Shown piece after piece: positions 1 to 5,382 of a stretch of 6,626 bases of DNA. The position numbers and the translations under genes are program-made. Origin of the DNA: an uncultured Oscillospiraceae bacterium (GTDB lineage Bacteria > Bacillota > Clostridia > Oscillospirales > Oscillospiraceae); assembly GCA_910587785.1 (NCBI GenBank), contig CAJUOA010000139.1, forward strand, positions 1 to 6,626. Direction: 5' to 3'. The notes under the pieces were generated by a model. The model searched no databases. It was not told where the DNA came from and saw only the letters and a list, made by a program, of their open reading frames with translations. Position 1 is the first letter of the stretch. Each line of letters begins with the position of its first letter.

Positions 1-2
1 AC

Positions 3-668
3 CACGCGGCGGAGCTGGCCGGGCTGGACGCCCTCCCGGTCATCGTCCGGGACTTGGACGATGACGCCGCCGTCATTATGATGGTGGACTCCAACCTCCA
101 GCGGGAGAGCATCCTGCCCAGCGAGAGGGCGATGGCCTACAAGATGAAACTGGAGGCCATGAAGCACCAGGGGAGCCGGAGCGACTTAACTTGTGAGCAA
201 GACGCGCACAAGTTGGACGGGAAAAAATCCAGGGACATCATCGCGGAACAGGCCGGCACGAGCAAAGACTCCGTGCGCCGCTATATCCGCCTGACGAACC
301 TGATCCCCGAAGTGCTGGACATGGTGGACGAGAAGAAAATCTCCATGACCCCCGCCGTGGAGCTGTCCTACCTGAACCCGGAGGAACAGCGGTCATTTTT
401 GGAAGCGATGGACTACGCGCAGGCGGCCCCGTCCCTCTCCCAGGCCCAGCACATGAGGAAAAAGAGCCAGGAGGGAGGCTGCACCCTGGACGATATGTGC
501 GGCATCATGGATGAGGTGAAAAAGGACGACCTGGGGCAGGTGGCATTCAAGACCAGCGACTTGCAGAAGTTCTTCCCCAAGTCCTACACCCCCAAGCAGA
601 TGAGCGACACCATCCTGCGGCTGCTGGAACAGTGGCAGAGGCGGAGGCAGCGGGACCAGCAGCGGTAA
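3..668 (+). CDS. ParB-like partition/nucleoid-occlusion family protein, 5'-truncated by the window edge
   Basis: The reading frame is open from position 3 to the TAA at 666-668, giving 221 residues; the true start lies upstream. A TTG at position 54 is only an internal Leu codon, because the conserved ParB strand before it (AAELAGLDALPVIVRDL) is already in frame. The fragment has the ParB box NLQRE followed by LPSERAMAYK (about fragment residues 31-50). A helix-turn-helix region follows (SRDIIAEQAGTSKDSVRRYI, about 76-95), then the PAVELSYL segment typical of ParB/Spo0J proteins on Clostridial conjugative elements. The N-terminal GxRR-type nucleotide-binding motif would sit just before the window. 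In the family, ParB binds parS-like sites and works with a ParA ATPase; on these elements it is usually encoded next to parA, which I infer lies upstream. The role in maintenance is inferred from family and context. An intrinsic terminator follows the stop codon directly. Confidence 0.9.
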   Translation, partial: HAAELAGLDALPVIVRDLDDDAAVIMMVDSNLQRESILPSERAMAYKMKLEAMKHQGSRSDLTCEQDAHKLDGKKSRDIIAEQAGTSKDSVRRYIRLTNLIPEVLDMVDEKKISMTPAVELSYLNPEEQRSFLEAMDYAQAAPSLSQAQHMRKKSQEGGCTLDDMCGIMDEVKKDDLGQVAFKTSDLQKFFPKSYTPKQMSDTILRLLEQWQRRRQRDQQR

Positions 669-669
669 A

Positions 670-695
670 GCGCCCTTTTGCGGGGCGTATTTTTT
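670..695 (+). terminator. Intrinsic terminator after parB
   Basis: A 6-bp stem (670-675 with 683-688: GCGCCC/GGGCGT, one G-T pair) with a 7-nt loop is followed by ATTTTTT at 689-695. It lies two bases after the ParB stop codon. The stem is short, so read-through into the next gene is likely; I see no convincing promoter between it and position 724. Confidence 0.7.
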
Positions 696-723
696 ATGAA
701 ACAGAAAAGGAGCTTATGAGCCT

Positions 724-1266
724 ATGAACAGTATCCATTTTCACTTTAACGGTGATGTGAACATCAATGTATCTCTGCCGGACGGCCTCCCTGCCCTTGC
801 GGGCATGGCTGTCGGCGGGGATGTGCGGGGCGATACCGCCAGCTACCAGCGGCTGGTGGACTCCCTGGAGGACTATCTGCACGGCGCGGCGGACGAGGAG
901 GAGACCCCGGAGGACGAGGTGGACTCCATCGTGATGGTGATGCGCCCGGACAAGACCCCGGAGGTCATGCAGGAGACCCAGTGCTGGGACGAGATCGAGA
1001 GCAGGGGCAGCTACGACTGCCTGGAGGTGGTGTCCGATGGCGGGCTGGACGTGGAGGGGCTGACCATCGTGTTTGACGGCAGCCACGTCCTGAACTTGGG
1101 CCGGGAGCGGTATCTGCTGGGGCCTGTCATCGTCTACAAATGCGATGAGGACGGGGACGGCGTTTCCCTCTCCGCCGAGGACGTGATCGCCGCCGTGGTC
1201 TATTTCGCAGACCATACCGTGACCCTGTGCGCCGATGGAAAGGACTTCCCGGCGTTCCACATCTGA
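724..1266 (+). CDS. Hypothetical acidic 180-aa ICE protein between ParB and PcfB
   Basis: I do not recognise this protein with certainty. The start ATG at 724 follows AAAAGGAG (705-712) by 11 nt. A nearer ATG at 716 opens only a three-codon frame (Met-Ser-Leu) whose TGA overlaps the 724 start. The N-terminus (IHFHFNGDVNINVSLP) alternates hydrophobic and polar residues like a beta-strand. Residues 47-68 are strongly acidic (EDEEETPEDE region). The second half (about 69-163: strand, PDKTPEV, CLEVV, GLTIVFDG, GPVIVYKCDEDGD, SLSAEDVIAAVVYF) loosely resembles the layout of DUF3846-type small proteins of mobile elements. That likeness is from memory and weak. There is no signal peptide or membrane segment, so it is probably cytoplasmic. 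Codon use matches the neighbours. Its position between parB and pcfB suggests an accessory element function, but no specific role can be supported. Confidence 0.8.
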   Translation: MNSIHFHFNGDVNINVSLPDGLPALAGMAVGGDVRGDTASYQRLVDSLEDYLHGAADEEETPEDEVDSIVMVMRPDKTPEVMQETQCWDEIESRGSYDCLEVVSDGGLDVEGLTIVFDGSHVLNLGRERYLLGPVIVYKCDEDGDGVSLSAEDVIAAVVYFADHTVTLCADGKDFPAFHI

Positions 1267-1294
1267 GGCCCCGGCAAACCTCCAACGCCGCGAG

Positions 1295-1304
1295 AAAGGA
1301 GGAA
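1295..1304 (+). promoter_or_regulatory. Ribosome binding site fixing the TTG start of pcfB
   Basis: AAAGGAGGAA at 1295-1304 lies 6 nt before the TTG at 1311. It is a near-perfect anti-16S match, and the protein from this TTG begins QEEVENRTV, the usual PcfB N-terminus. The next in-frame ATG (1347) would remove it. Confidence 0.75.
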
Positions 1305-1310
1305 TAAGAT

Positions 1311-1790
1311 TTGCAGGAGGAAGTGGAGAACAGAACAGTCAATCTGATGATAAGCACCAGCAAGCTGTCCGGCAGGACGCTGGTGGCGGCGTTCCGCAAG
1401 TACGCCCAGCACCGGGCGAGGGTAAAGGCTGGCAAGGCGGCGGAGGGCGACCACGGGAAGATGACGGTGGAAAAGCTGATCCGCAAGGACCAGGGGGCGC
1501 AGCAGATCGACATCGCAAAGAGCGGCATCCGGGACTTTGAGCGGGTGCTGAACAAATACGGCGTGGACTACGCCATCCGCAAGGACGTGTCGCAGGAGCC
1601 GCCCCGGTTCATGGTGTTCTTCAAGGCAAAGGACGCCGATGTGCTGACCGCCGCTTTCAAGGAGTATTCCGCAAAGCTGTCCCACAAGGAGAAGCGGCCC
1701 AGCGTCCTGAAAGCCCTGGCGCACCTGAAAGACCTTGCCAAGTCCATCCCCGCCAAGACGCGGGAGAAGAAACAGGAGCGTGAGCGATGA
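1311..1790 (+). CDS. pcfB: PcfB family relaxosome/coupling accessory protein (DUF3801)
   Basis: This is a 159-residue, lysine- and arginine-rich cytoplasmic protein starting at TTG 1311. The N-terminus (QEEVENRTVNLMISTSKLSG), the following helix (RTLVAAFRKYAQHR) and a central basic region match the PcfB family. Later segments are YGVDYAIRKD, RFMVFFKAKDADVL and a C-terminal helix ending in a charged tail (about residues 150-159). In the pheromone plasmid pCF10, PcfB is an accessory that helps deliver the relaxosome to the coupling protein PcfC; I infer the same job here. The gene overlaps virD4 by four bases (ATGA at 1787-1790), so the two are very likely translationally coupled and made together. 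Length is typical for the family. No defects are seen. Confidence 0.9.
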   Translation: MQEEVENRTVNLMISTSKLSGRTLVAAFRKYAQHRARVKAGKAAEGDHGKMTVEKLIRKDQGAQQIDIAKSGIRDFERVLNKYGVDYAIRKDVSQEPPRFMVFFKAKDADVLTAAFKEYSAKLSHKEKRPSVLKALAHLKDLAKSIPAKTREKKQERER

Positions 1791-3538
1791 ACCAGAAAAC
1801 AAAGAAGCTCATCATCCTGAACCTGCCCTATGTCATCATCGGGCTGTTCTGCTCCAACATCGGGGAGGCGTGGCGGCTGGCGGCCGGGGCGGACATTTCC
1901 GCAAAGCTCGCCAGCTTTTTTGCCTGTATGGGTACGGCGTGGAGCAACCCCCTGCCCAGCCTCCACCCCTTTGACCTGTGCCTCGGCCTCGTTATCGGCG
2001 CGGGGTTCCGGCTGGTGGTGTATGTGCGGAGCAAGAACGCCAAGAAGTACCGCCACAATGAGGAATACGGGTCCGCAAGATGGGGGACGGCAAAGGACAT
2101 CGAGCCTTTCGCAGACCCGGTGTTCGAGAACAATGTCATCCTGACCCGGACGGAGCGCCTGATGATGGGGAACCGGCCCAAGAACCCCGCCCACGCCCGG
2201 AACAAGAACGTGCTGATCGTCGGCGGCTCCGGCTCCGGCAAGACCCGGTTCTGGATCAAGCCCAACCTGCTCCAGTGCCACAGCTCGTATGTTTTGACCG
2301 ACCCGAAAGGCACGGTATTATGCGAATGCGGGAACGCACTTTTGCACCAGAAATACCGCATAAAAGTGTTCAATTCCATCAATTTCAAGAAGTCGATGCA
2401 CTATAACCCGTTTGCGTATATCCACTCGGAGAAAGACATTTTGAAACTGGTGACGACCCTGATGGTGAACACGCAGGGCGAGAGCAAAGGCGGGGACCAG
2501 TTCTGGGAGAAAGCCGAAAAGCTCCTTTACACGGCGCTCATCGCCTATATCCACTATGTCGCGCCCGTGGAGGAGCAGAACTTCGGTACGCTCATCACGT
2601 TCCTGAACGCTATGGAGGTCCGGGAGGACGATGAGACGTTCCAGAACCCCGTTGACCAGATGTTTGAGGCCCTGGAAACGAAAGACCCGGACCACTTCGC
2701 CGTCCGCCAATATAAACTCTACAAGCTGGCGGCCGGCAAGACGGCAAAGTCTATCCTGATCTCCTGCGGCGCACGGCTGGCCCCCTTTGACATCGCTGAA
2801 CTGCGGGAGATCACCCGGTATGACGAGCTGGAGTTGGACACGCTGGGGGACCGGAAAACGGCGCTGTTCCTTATCATGAGCGACACGGACAGCACCTTTA
2901 ACTTCCTGATCTCCATGATATACAGCCAGCTTTTCAATTTGCTCTGCGAAAAAGCGGACGATGTGTACGGCGGGCGGCTCCCGGTCCATGTGCGCTGCCT
3001 GATCGACGAGTGCGCCAATATCGGGCAGATACCCAACCTGGAAAAGCTGATGGCGACCATCCGCAGCCGTGAGATTTCCGCCTGTCTGGTATTGCAGGCG
3101 CAGAGCCAGCTCAAGGCGATCTACAAGGACAACGCCGACACCATCATCGGCAACTGCGACTCCCGCATCTTCCTCGGCGGCTCTGAGCCGACCACGCTGA
3201 AAGAACTGAGCGCCGCCCTGGGCAAGGAGACCATAGACAGCTACAACACGGGCATCAGCAAGGGCAGCCAGGAATCCCACAGCCAGAACTTCCAGAAACT
3301 CGGCCATGAGCTGGCCTCGGTGGACGAGCTGGCGGTGCTGGACGGCGGCAAGTGCATCCTCCAGCTGCGGGGCGTGAGGCCGTTCCTGTCGGACAAATAC
3401 GACCTGACGAGGCATCCCAACTTCCAGTACACGGCGGATGCTGACGAAAAGAACCTCTTTGACATCGAGAAGTTCCTTGACCACCGGCTTCGGCTGAAAG
3501 CCAAGGACGAATTTGAAGTGATCGAGGCGGACGAATGA
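1787..3538 (+). CDS. virD4: VirD4/TraG (PcfC-like) type IV coupling ATPase
   Basis: This 583-residue protein is the inner-membrane ATPase that brings the relaxase-DNA complex to the transfer channel. Two N-terminal membrane segments are visible (about residues 8-23 and 63-80), separated by a short outer loop. The conserved entry motif GSARWGTAKDI is at 95-105. The Walker A motif GGSGSGKT is at 146-153 with Lys152, followed by YVLTDPKG (168-175), the characteristic coupling-protein motif. The Walker B segment RCLIDE ends in Asp407-Glu408, and the downstream sensor-like stretch is VLQAQSQLKAIY. All key ATPase residues are present and the length is normal. The start ATG 1787 overlaps the pcfB stop (ATGA), as expected for a coupled accessory-ATPase pair. 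A terminator follows five bases after the stop. About 180 bases in the middle (2281-2460) are only 45% GC, against about 66% just upstream, hinting at mosaic origin. Confidence 0.96.
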   Translation: MNQKTKKLIILNLPYVIIGLFCSNIGEAWRLAAGADISAKLASFFACMGTAWSNPLPSLHPFDLCLGLVIGAGFRLVVYVRSKNAKKYRHNEEYGSARWGTAKDIEPFADPVFENNVILTRTERLMMGNRPKNPAHARNKNVLIVGGSGSGKTRFWIKPNLLQCHSSYVLTDPKGTVLCECGNALLHQKYRIKVFNSINFKKSMHYNPFAYIHSEKDILKLVTTLMVNTQGESKGGDQFWEKAEKLLYTALIAYIHYVAPVEEQNFGTLITFLNAMEVREDDETFQNPVDQMFEALETKDPDHFAVRQYKLYKLAAGKTAKSILISCGARLAPFDIAELREITRYDELELDTLGDRKTALFLIMSDTDSTFNFLISMIYSQLFNLLCEKADDVYGGRLPVHVRCLIDECANIGQIPNLEKLMATIRSREISACLVLQAQSQLKAIYKDNADTIIGNCDSRIFLGGSEPTTLKELSAALGKETIDSYNTGISKGSQESHSQNFQKLGHELASVDELAVLDGGKCILQLRGVRPFLSDKYDLTRHPNFQYTADADEKNLFDIEKFLDHRLRLKAKDEFEVIEADE

Positions 3539-3542
3539 GCGT

Positions 3543-3569
3543 AAAGCCCCCCCTGATGCGGGGGCTTTT
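3543..3569 (+). terminator. Intrinsic terminator after virD4
   Basis: A 9-bp stem pairs 3543-3551 (AAAGCCCCC) with 3560-3568 (GGGGGCTTT), with an 8-nt loop, and the 3' arm runs into TTTT then CCTGTTT. It lies five bases past the virD4 stop. It separates the pcfB-virD4 operon from the Maff2 leader region. The T-run is short, so partial read-through is possible. Confidence 0.75.
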
Positions 3570-3606
3570 CCTGTTTCCGGGGCGCCCCTCTCCCCTGCGG
3601 GGCAAG

Positions 3607-3737
3607 GCCCGTCTGTAATGAAGCTGTCGGCAAACGAGAGACGGACAGGCATTTCAACAGGCGGGCCGACCATGCGGGGCGGCGGGCGTCCCTTTCCTGA
3701 CAAAACCAACAAACCGGGCGGGGCGGACGCTCCGCCC
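3607..3737 (+). promoter_or_regulatory. Structured 5' leader RNA of Maff2 copy 1
   Basis: Three stems can be drawn by eye. P1 pairs 3607-3616 with 3641-3650 (9 of 10 pairs, including one G-U) around the conserved AATGAAGCTGTC. P2 pairs 3676-3681 with 3687-3692 (6 bp, one G-U). P3 pairs 3716-3724 with 3729-3737 (9 bp, one G-U, loop GGAC) and sits just before the ribosome site. P1 occupies exactly the same offsets from the shared AATGAAG (start 11 nt before, end 32 nt after its ATG) as in the second leader, and two of its pairs covary between the copies. No T-run follows P3, so it is not a terminator as drawn. I infer a cis-acting RNA controlling or stabilising Maff2 expression. I recall a published RNA motif associated with Maff2 genes, but cannot confirm that this is it. 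Confidence 0.6.
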
Positions 3738-3761
3738 ACTGTCTTTAAGGAGGACAAAGAT

Positions 3762-3983
3762 ATGGCATTTTTCAACAGCGCGATCGGCGTTTTGCAGACC
3801 CTCGTTGTGGCGCTGGGCGCCGGTCTCGGCGTGTGGGGCGCGATCAACCTCTTGGAGGGCTATGGCAACGACAACCCCGGCGCCAAGAGCCAGGGCATGA
3901 AACAGTTGATGGCGGGCGGCGGTGTCGCCCTCATCGGCATCACCCTGATCCCTCTGCTGTCCGGGCTGTTCGGCACTCCCTGA
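3762..3983 (+). CDS. Maff2 family small two-helix membrane protein, copy 1
   Basis: This is a 73-residue protein with two hydrophobic segments (about 7-31 and 49-70). They are joined by a short polar loop (EGYGNDNPGAKSQGMKQ, 32-48) with a conserved-looking NPGAK, and there is no cleavable signal peptide. It matches Maff2 proteins found between virD4 and trbL-like genes in Clostridial conjugative elements. The start is ATG 3762, 9 nt after AAGGAGG (3748-3754). The frame is open further upstream to an ATG at 3618, but that extension is not kept in the second copy and runs through the structured leader. The function of the family is unknown to me. Size, two-helix topology and position before VirB6-, VirB3- and VirB4-like genes would fit a VirB2/TrbC-like pilin or channel subunit; that is inference. 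The protein is identical to the one from copy 2. Confidence 0.9.
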   Translation: MAFFNSAIGVLQTLVVALGAGLGVWGAINLLEGYGNDNPGAKSQGMKQLMAGGGVALIGITLIPLLSGLFGTP

Positions 3984-3985
3984 CC

Positions 3986-3999
3986 TGCCCATAGGGGCA
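3986..3999 (+). other. Short hairpin just after Maff2 copy 1 stop
   Basis: TGCCC (3986-3990) pairs with GGGCA (3995-3999) over a 4-nt loop, 3 nt after the stop codon. There is no T-run, so it is not a classic terminator. A hairpin of different sequence lies at the matching place after copy 2 (4413-4426), which suggests the structure is kept, perhaps as a 3'-end stabiliser. Confidence 0.4.
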
Positions 4000-4017
4000 T
4001 AGGGCTTTCCCCCTGCG

Positions 4018-4165
4018 GCCTGCCGGAAATGAAGCTGTCCCCAACCGACAAAATGGCAGGCATCCATCCGGCGGCACGGAACCGGGAAAGCCGCATAAAA
4101 CCGGGAAATCCCCGGTTCCAGACAACAAAAAAACCACTTTCCGGGCGGGGCGGACGGCCCCGCCC
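4018..4165 (+). promoter_or_regulatory. Structured 5' leader RNA of Maff2 copy 2
   Basis: P1 pairs 4018-4025 with 4054-4061 (7 Watson-Crick pairs plus one G-U) around AATGAAGCTGTC, with a small inner hairpin TGTC/GACA (4036-4039 with 4047-4050). P2 pairs 4099-4105 with 4111-4117 (AACCGGG/CCCGGTT, 7 bp perfect). P3 pairs 4143-4151 with 4157-4165 (GGGCGGGGC/GCCCCGCCC, 9 bp perfect). A competing pairing exists: 4078-4086 (GGAACCGGG) with 4111-4119 (CCCGGTTCC), 9 bp perfect, which excludes P2. The stretch is the longest apparently non-coding part before copy 2, and I see no promoter in it. Confidence 0.6.
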
Positions 4166-4189
4166 ACCGTCTTTAAGGAGGACAAAGAT

Positions 4190-4411
4190 ATGGCATTTTT
4201 CAATAGCGCGATCGGCGTTTTGCAGACCCTCGTTGTGGCGCTGGGCGCCGGCCTCGGCGTGTGGGGCGCGATCAACCTCTTGGAGGGCTACGGCAACGAC
4301 AACCCCGGCGCCAAGAGCCAGGGCATGAAACAGTTGATGGCGGGCGGCGGTGTCGCCCTCATCGGCATCACCCTGATCCCCCTGCTGTCCGGGCTGTTCG
4401 GCACTCCCTGA
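4190..4411 (+). CDS. Maff2 family small two-helix membrane protein, copy 2
   Basis: The 73-residue product is identical to the protein encoded at 3762-3983. The two genes differ at four positions, all silent: AAC/AAT for Asn5, GGT/GGC for Gly21, TAT/TAC for Tyr34 and CCT/CCC for Pro64. The ribosome site and spacer (TTTAAGGAGGACAAAGAT, ending at 4189) are identical to copy 1. There is no in-frame upstream start, which supports the short form for both copies. It is followed by an intergenic region with a strong hairpin and then the VirB6-like gene. Two genes for one product suggest a need for a large amount of protein, as expected for a structural subunit, or two expression regimes set by the different leaders. 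The molecular function is not established. Confidence 0.9.
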   Translation: MAFFNSAIGVLQTLVVALGAGLGVWGAINLLEGYGNDNPGAKSQGMKQLMAGGGVALIGITLIPLLSGLFGTP

Positions 4412-4412
4412 C

Positions 4413-4426
4413 CTGCCGCAGGGCAG
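4413..4426 (+). other. Short hairpin just after Maff2 copy 2 stop
   Basis: CTGCC (4413-4417) pairs with GGCAG (4422-4426) over a 4-nt loop, right after the stop codon. Its position matches the hairpin after copy 1 while its 3' arm differs. There is no T-run. Confidence 0.4.
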
Positions 4427-4440
4427 ACCCGCTGTGACCT

Positions 4441-4468
4441 GGCCGGGCGGCGGCACAGCCGCCCGGCC
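4441..4468 (+). promoter_or_regulatory. 11-bp all-GC hairpin before the VirB6-like gene
   Basis: GGCCGGGCGGC (4441-4451) pairs perfectly with GCCGCCCGGCC (4458-4468) over a 6-nt loop (GGCACA). It is followed by TACCCTGACGAAAGG, not by a T-run, so it is unlikely to be a rho-independent terminator. It lies just before the ribosome site of the gene at 4498, the same arrangement as the P3 hairpins before both Maff2 genes. It may protect or define a processed 5' end, or separate expression levels within the operon; that is inference. Confidence 0.55.
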
Positions 4469-4497
4469 TACCCTGACGAAAGGAAAAGGTAATCAAT

Positions 4498-5364
4498 TTG
4501 GGCAGTATTCTTGACGCGATAGCGGAATGGCTCAAAGAACTGCTGGTCAGCGGGATCATGGGCAATCTCACGGGCGTGTTCGATTCGGTCAACTCCCGTG
4601 TCGGGGAGATCGCCTCCGATGTGGGCATGACCCCGGCGAACTTCTCCCCCGGCATCTTCTCCATGATACGGAACGTGTCGGAGTCGGTCATCATCCCCAT
4701 AGCGGGGCTGATACTCACCTTTATTGCCTGTTACGAGCTGATCCAGCTCATCATTGAGCATAACAACCTTTCAAACTTTGAAACCTGGGTCATCTTCAAG
4801 TGGATATTCAAGACCTTTGTGGCCGTCACGCTCATCTCCAACTGCTTCAATATCGTGATGGCGGTCTTTGATGTCTGCCAGTCGGTGATCTCACGGAGCG
4901 GGGGCATCATCGGCGCGTCCACGGCGGTCAGCGACTCGGCCATCGCCGCGATGCAGGCCACGCTGGAGACCTACGATGTGGGGACTTTGCTTGGCATCTA
5001 CCTGATGAGCTTCGTCATCCAGCTCACCCTCTGGATACTCTCCATCGTGATCTTCGTCATCGTCTACGGGCGGATGATCGAGATATATTTAATGACCAGC
5101 CTTGCGCCCATCCCCCTGTCCACCTTTGGCAACCGGGAGCAGAGCCAGACCGGGCAGAACTACCTCCGCTCCCTGTTCGCCCTCGGCTTCCAGGGCTTTT
5201 TGATCCTCATCTGTGTCGGCATCTACGCTGTGCTGATACAGTCCATCTCGTTCACTTCGGATATAGTCGGCTCCCTGTGGGGCGTCGTGGGGTACACGGT
5301 GCTACTGTGCTTTACCCTGTTCAAGACAGGCGGCCTCGCCCGGAGTGTGCTGAACGCCCACTGA
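4498..5364 (+). CDS. VirB6/TrbL-like polytopic conjugation channel protein
   Basis: This 288-residue integral membrane protein starts at TTG 4498, 8 nt after AAGGAAAAGG (4480-4489). The N-terminus (GSILDAIAEWLKELLVSGIM) is an amphipathic helix typical of TrbL-like proteins in Tn1549-type elements. Hydrophobic segments lie at about 64-86, 97-124, 163-190 (running on into a weaker one to about 207), 226-250 and 257-277. Conserved-looking stretches are YGRMIEIYLMTSLAPIPL (190-207), QNYLRSLFALGFQGF (220-234) and LFKTGGLA (274-281). VirB6/TrbL proteins form part of the inner-membrane channel of type IV secretion systems. The short size, without an extracellular domain, is usual for this Clostridial group. 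Eighteen bases separate it from prgI, so the two are in one operon. Membrane channel role is from family knowledge; the TTG start is supported by the ribosome site and by the family N-terminus. Confidence 0.9.
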   Translation: MGSILDAIAEWLKELLVSGIMGNLTGVFDSVNSRVGEIASDVGMTPANFSPGIFSMIRNVSESVIIPIAGLILTFIACYELIQLIIEHNNLSNFETWVIFKWIFKTFVAVTLISNCFNIVMAVFDVCQSVISRSGGIIGASTAVSDSAIAAMQATLETYDVGTLLGIYLMSFVIQLTLWILSIVIFVIVYGRMIEIYLMTSLAPIPLSTFGNREQSQTGQNYLRSLFALGFQGFLILICVGIYAVLIQSISFTSDIVGSLWGVVGYTVLLCFTLFKTGGLARSVLNAH

Positions 5365-5382
5365 CCGGGAAAGGAGGCTTTC

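Larger units (their letters stand above)
3592..3989 (+). repeat. Tandem duplication, copy 1: leader RNA plus Maff2 gene
   Basis: This unit aligns with 4010-4417. Shared landmarks in order are CCCCTGCGG (3592/4010), AATGAAGCTGTC (3617/4028), CAGGCAT (3646/4057), TTCC(T/A)GACAA, CCGGGCGGGGCGG (3714/4141), and then a nearly identical 249-nt block (3741-3989 versus 4169-4417, four mismatches). The offset grows from 418 to 428 along the unit because of small indels in the leader. Confidence 0.85.
4010..4417 (+). repeat. Tandem duplication, copy 2: leader RNA plus Maff2 gene
   Basis: This is the second unit of the tandem pair (see 3592-3989). The coding block is 98% identical to copy 1. The leader keeps only islands of identity; the 35 bases beginning ATGAAGCTGTC match at 27 positions. 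The segment between P1 and TTCCAGACAA cannot be aligned base for base with copy 1. Confidence 0.85.

Noticed and set aside
54..668. TTG at 54 as the start of the ParB gene
   Set aside because: The conserved ParB sequence continues in frame to the window edge, so the gene is truncated by the window and not short.
716..727. Three-codon frame (ATG AGC CTA TGA) overlapping the start of the 180-aa gene
   Set aside because: Its ATG is only 3 nt from the ribosome site, and such a mini-frame arises easily by chance.
694..1260. A 188-codon - strand frame opposite the 180-aa gene
   Set aside because: The + strand frame has a ribosome site, fits the operon direction and has plausible protein composition; the - strand frame is His- and Val-rich shadow sequence.
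3579..3588. Perfect palindrome GGGGCGCCCC as a protein-binding site
   Set aside because: It is a short all-GC palindrome in GC-rich DNA, not repeated in the second unit and without a partner site; chance is sufficient.
3618..3761. N-terminal extension of the first Maff2 protein starting at ATG 3618
   Set aside because: The extension is not in frame in copy 2, overlaps structured leader RNA, and the ideal ribosome site lies before ATG 3762.
2318..3847. A 509-codon open frame on the - strand across virD4 and into the first Maff2 gene
   Set aside because: It mirrors codon-biased GC-rich genes on the + strand, has no family motifs, and lies opposite virD4 with intact Walker motifs.
3592..4417. 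Tandem repeat as a CRISPR array or insertion sequence
   Set aside because: There are only two long units, each holding a coding gene. No short regular repeats, terminal inverted repeats or transposase are present.
3860..4456. Long - strand frames opposite the Maff2 pair, with repeated peptide stretches
   Set aside because: The repeated peptides are only the antisense reading of the duplicated Maff2 block; there is no ribosome site or recognisable protein.
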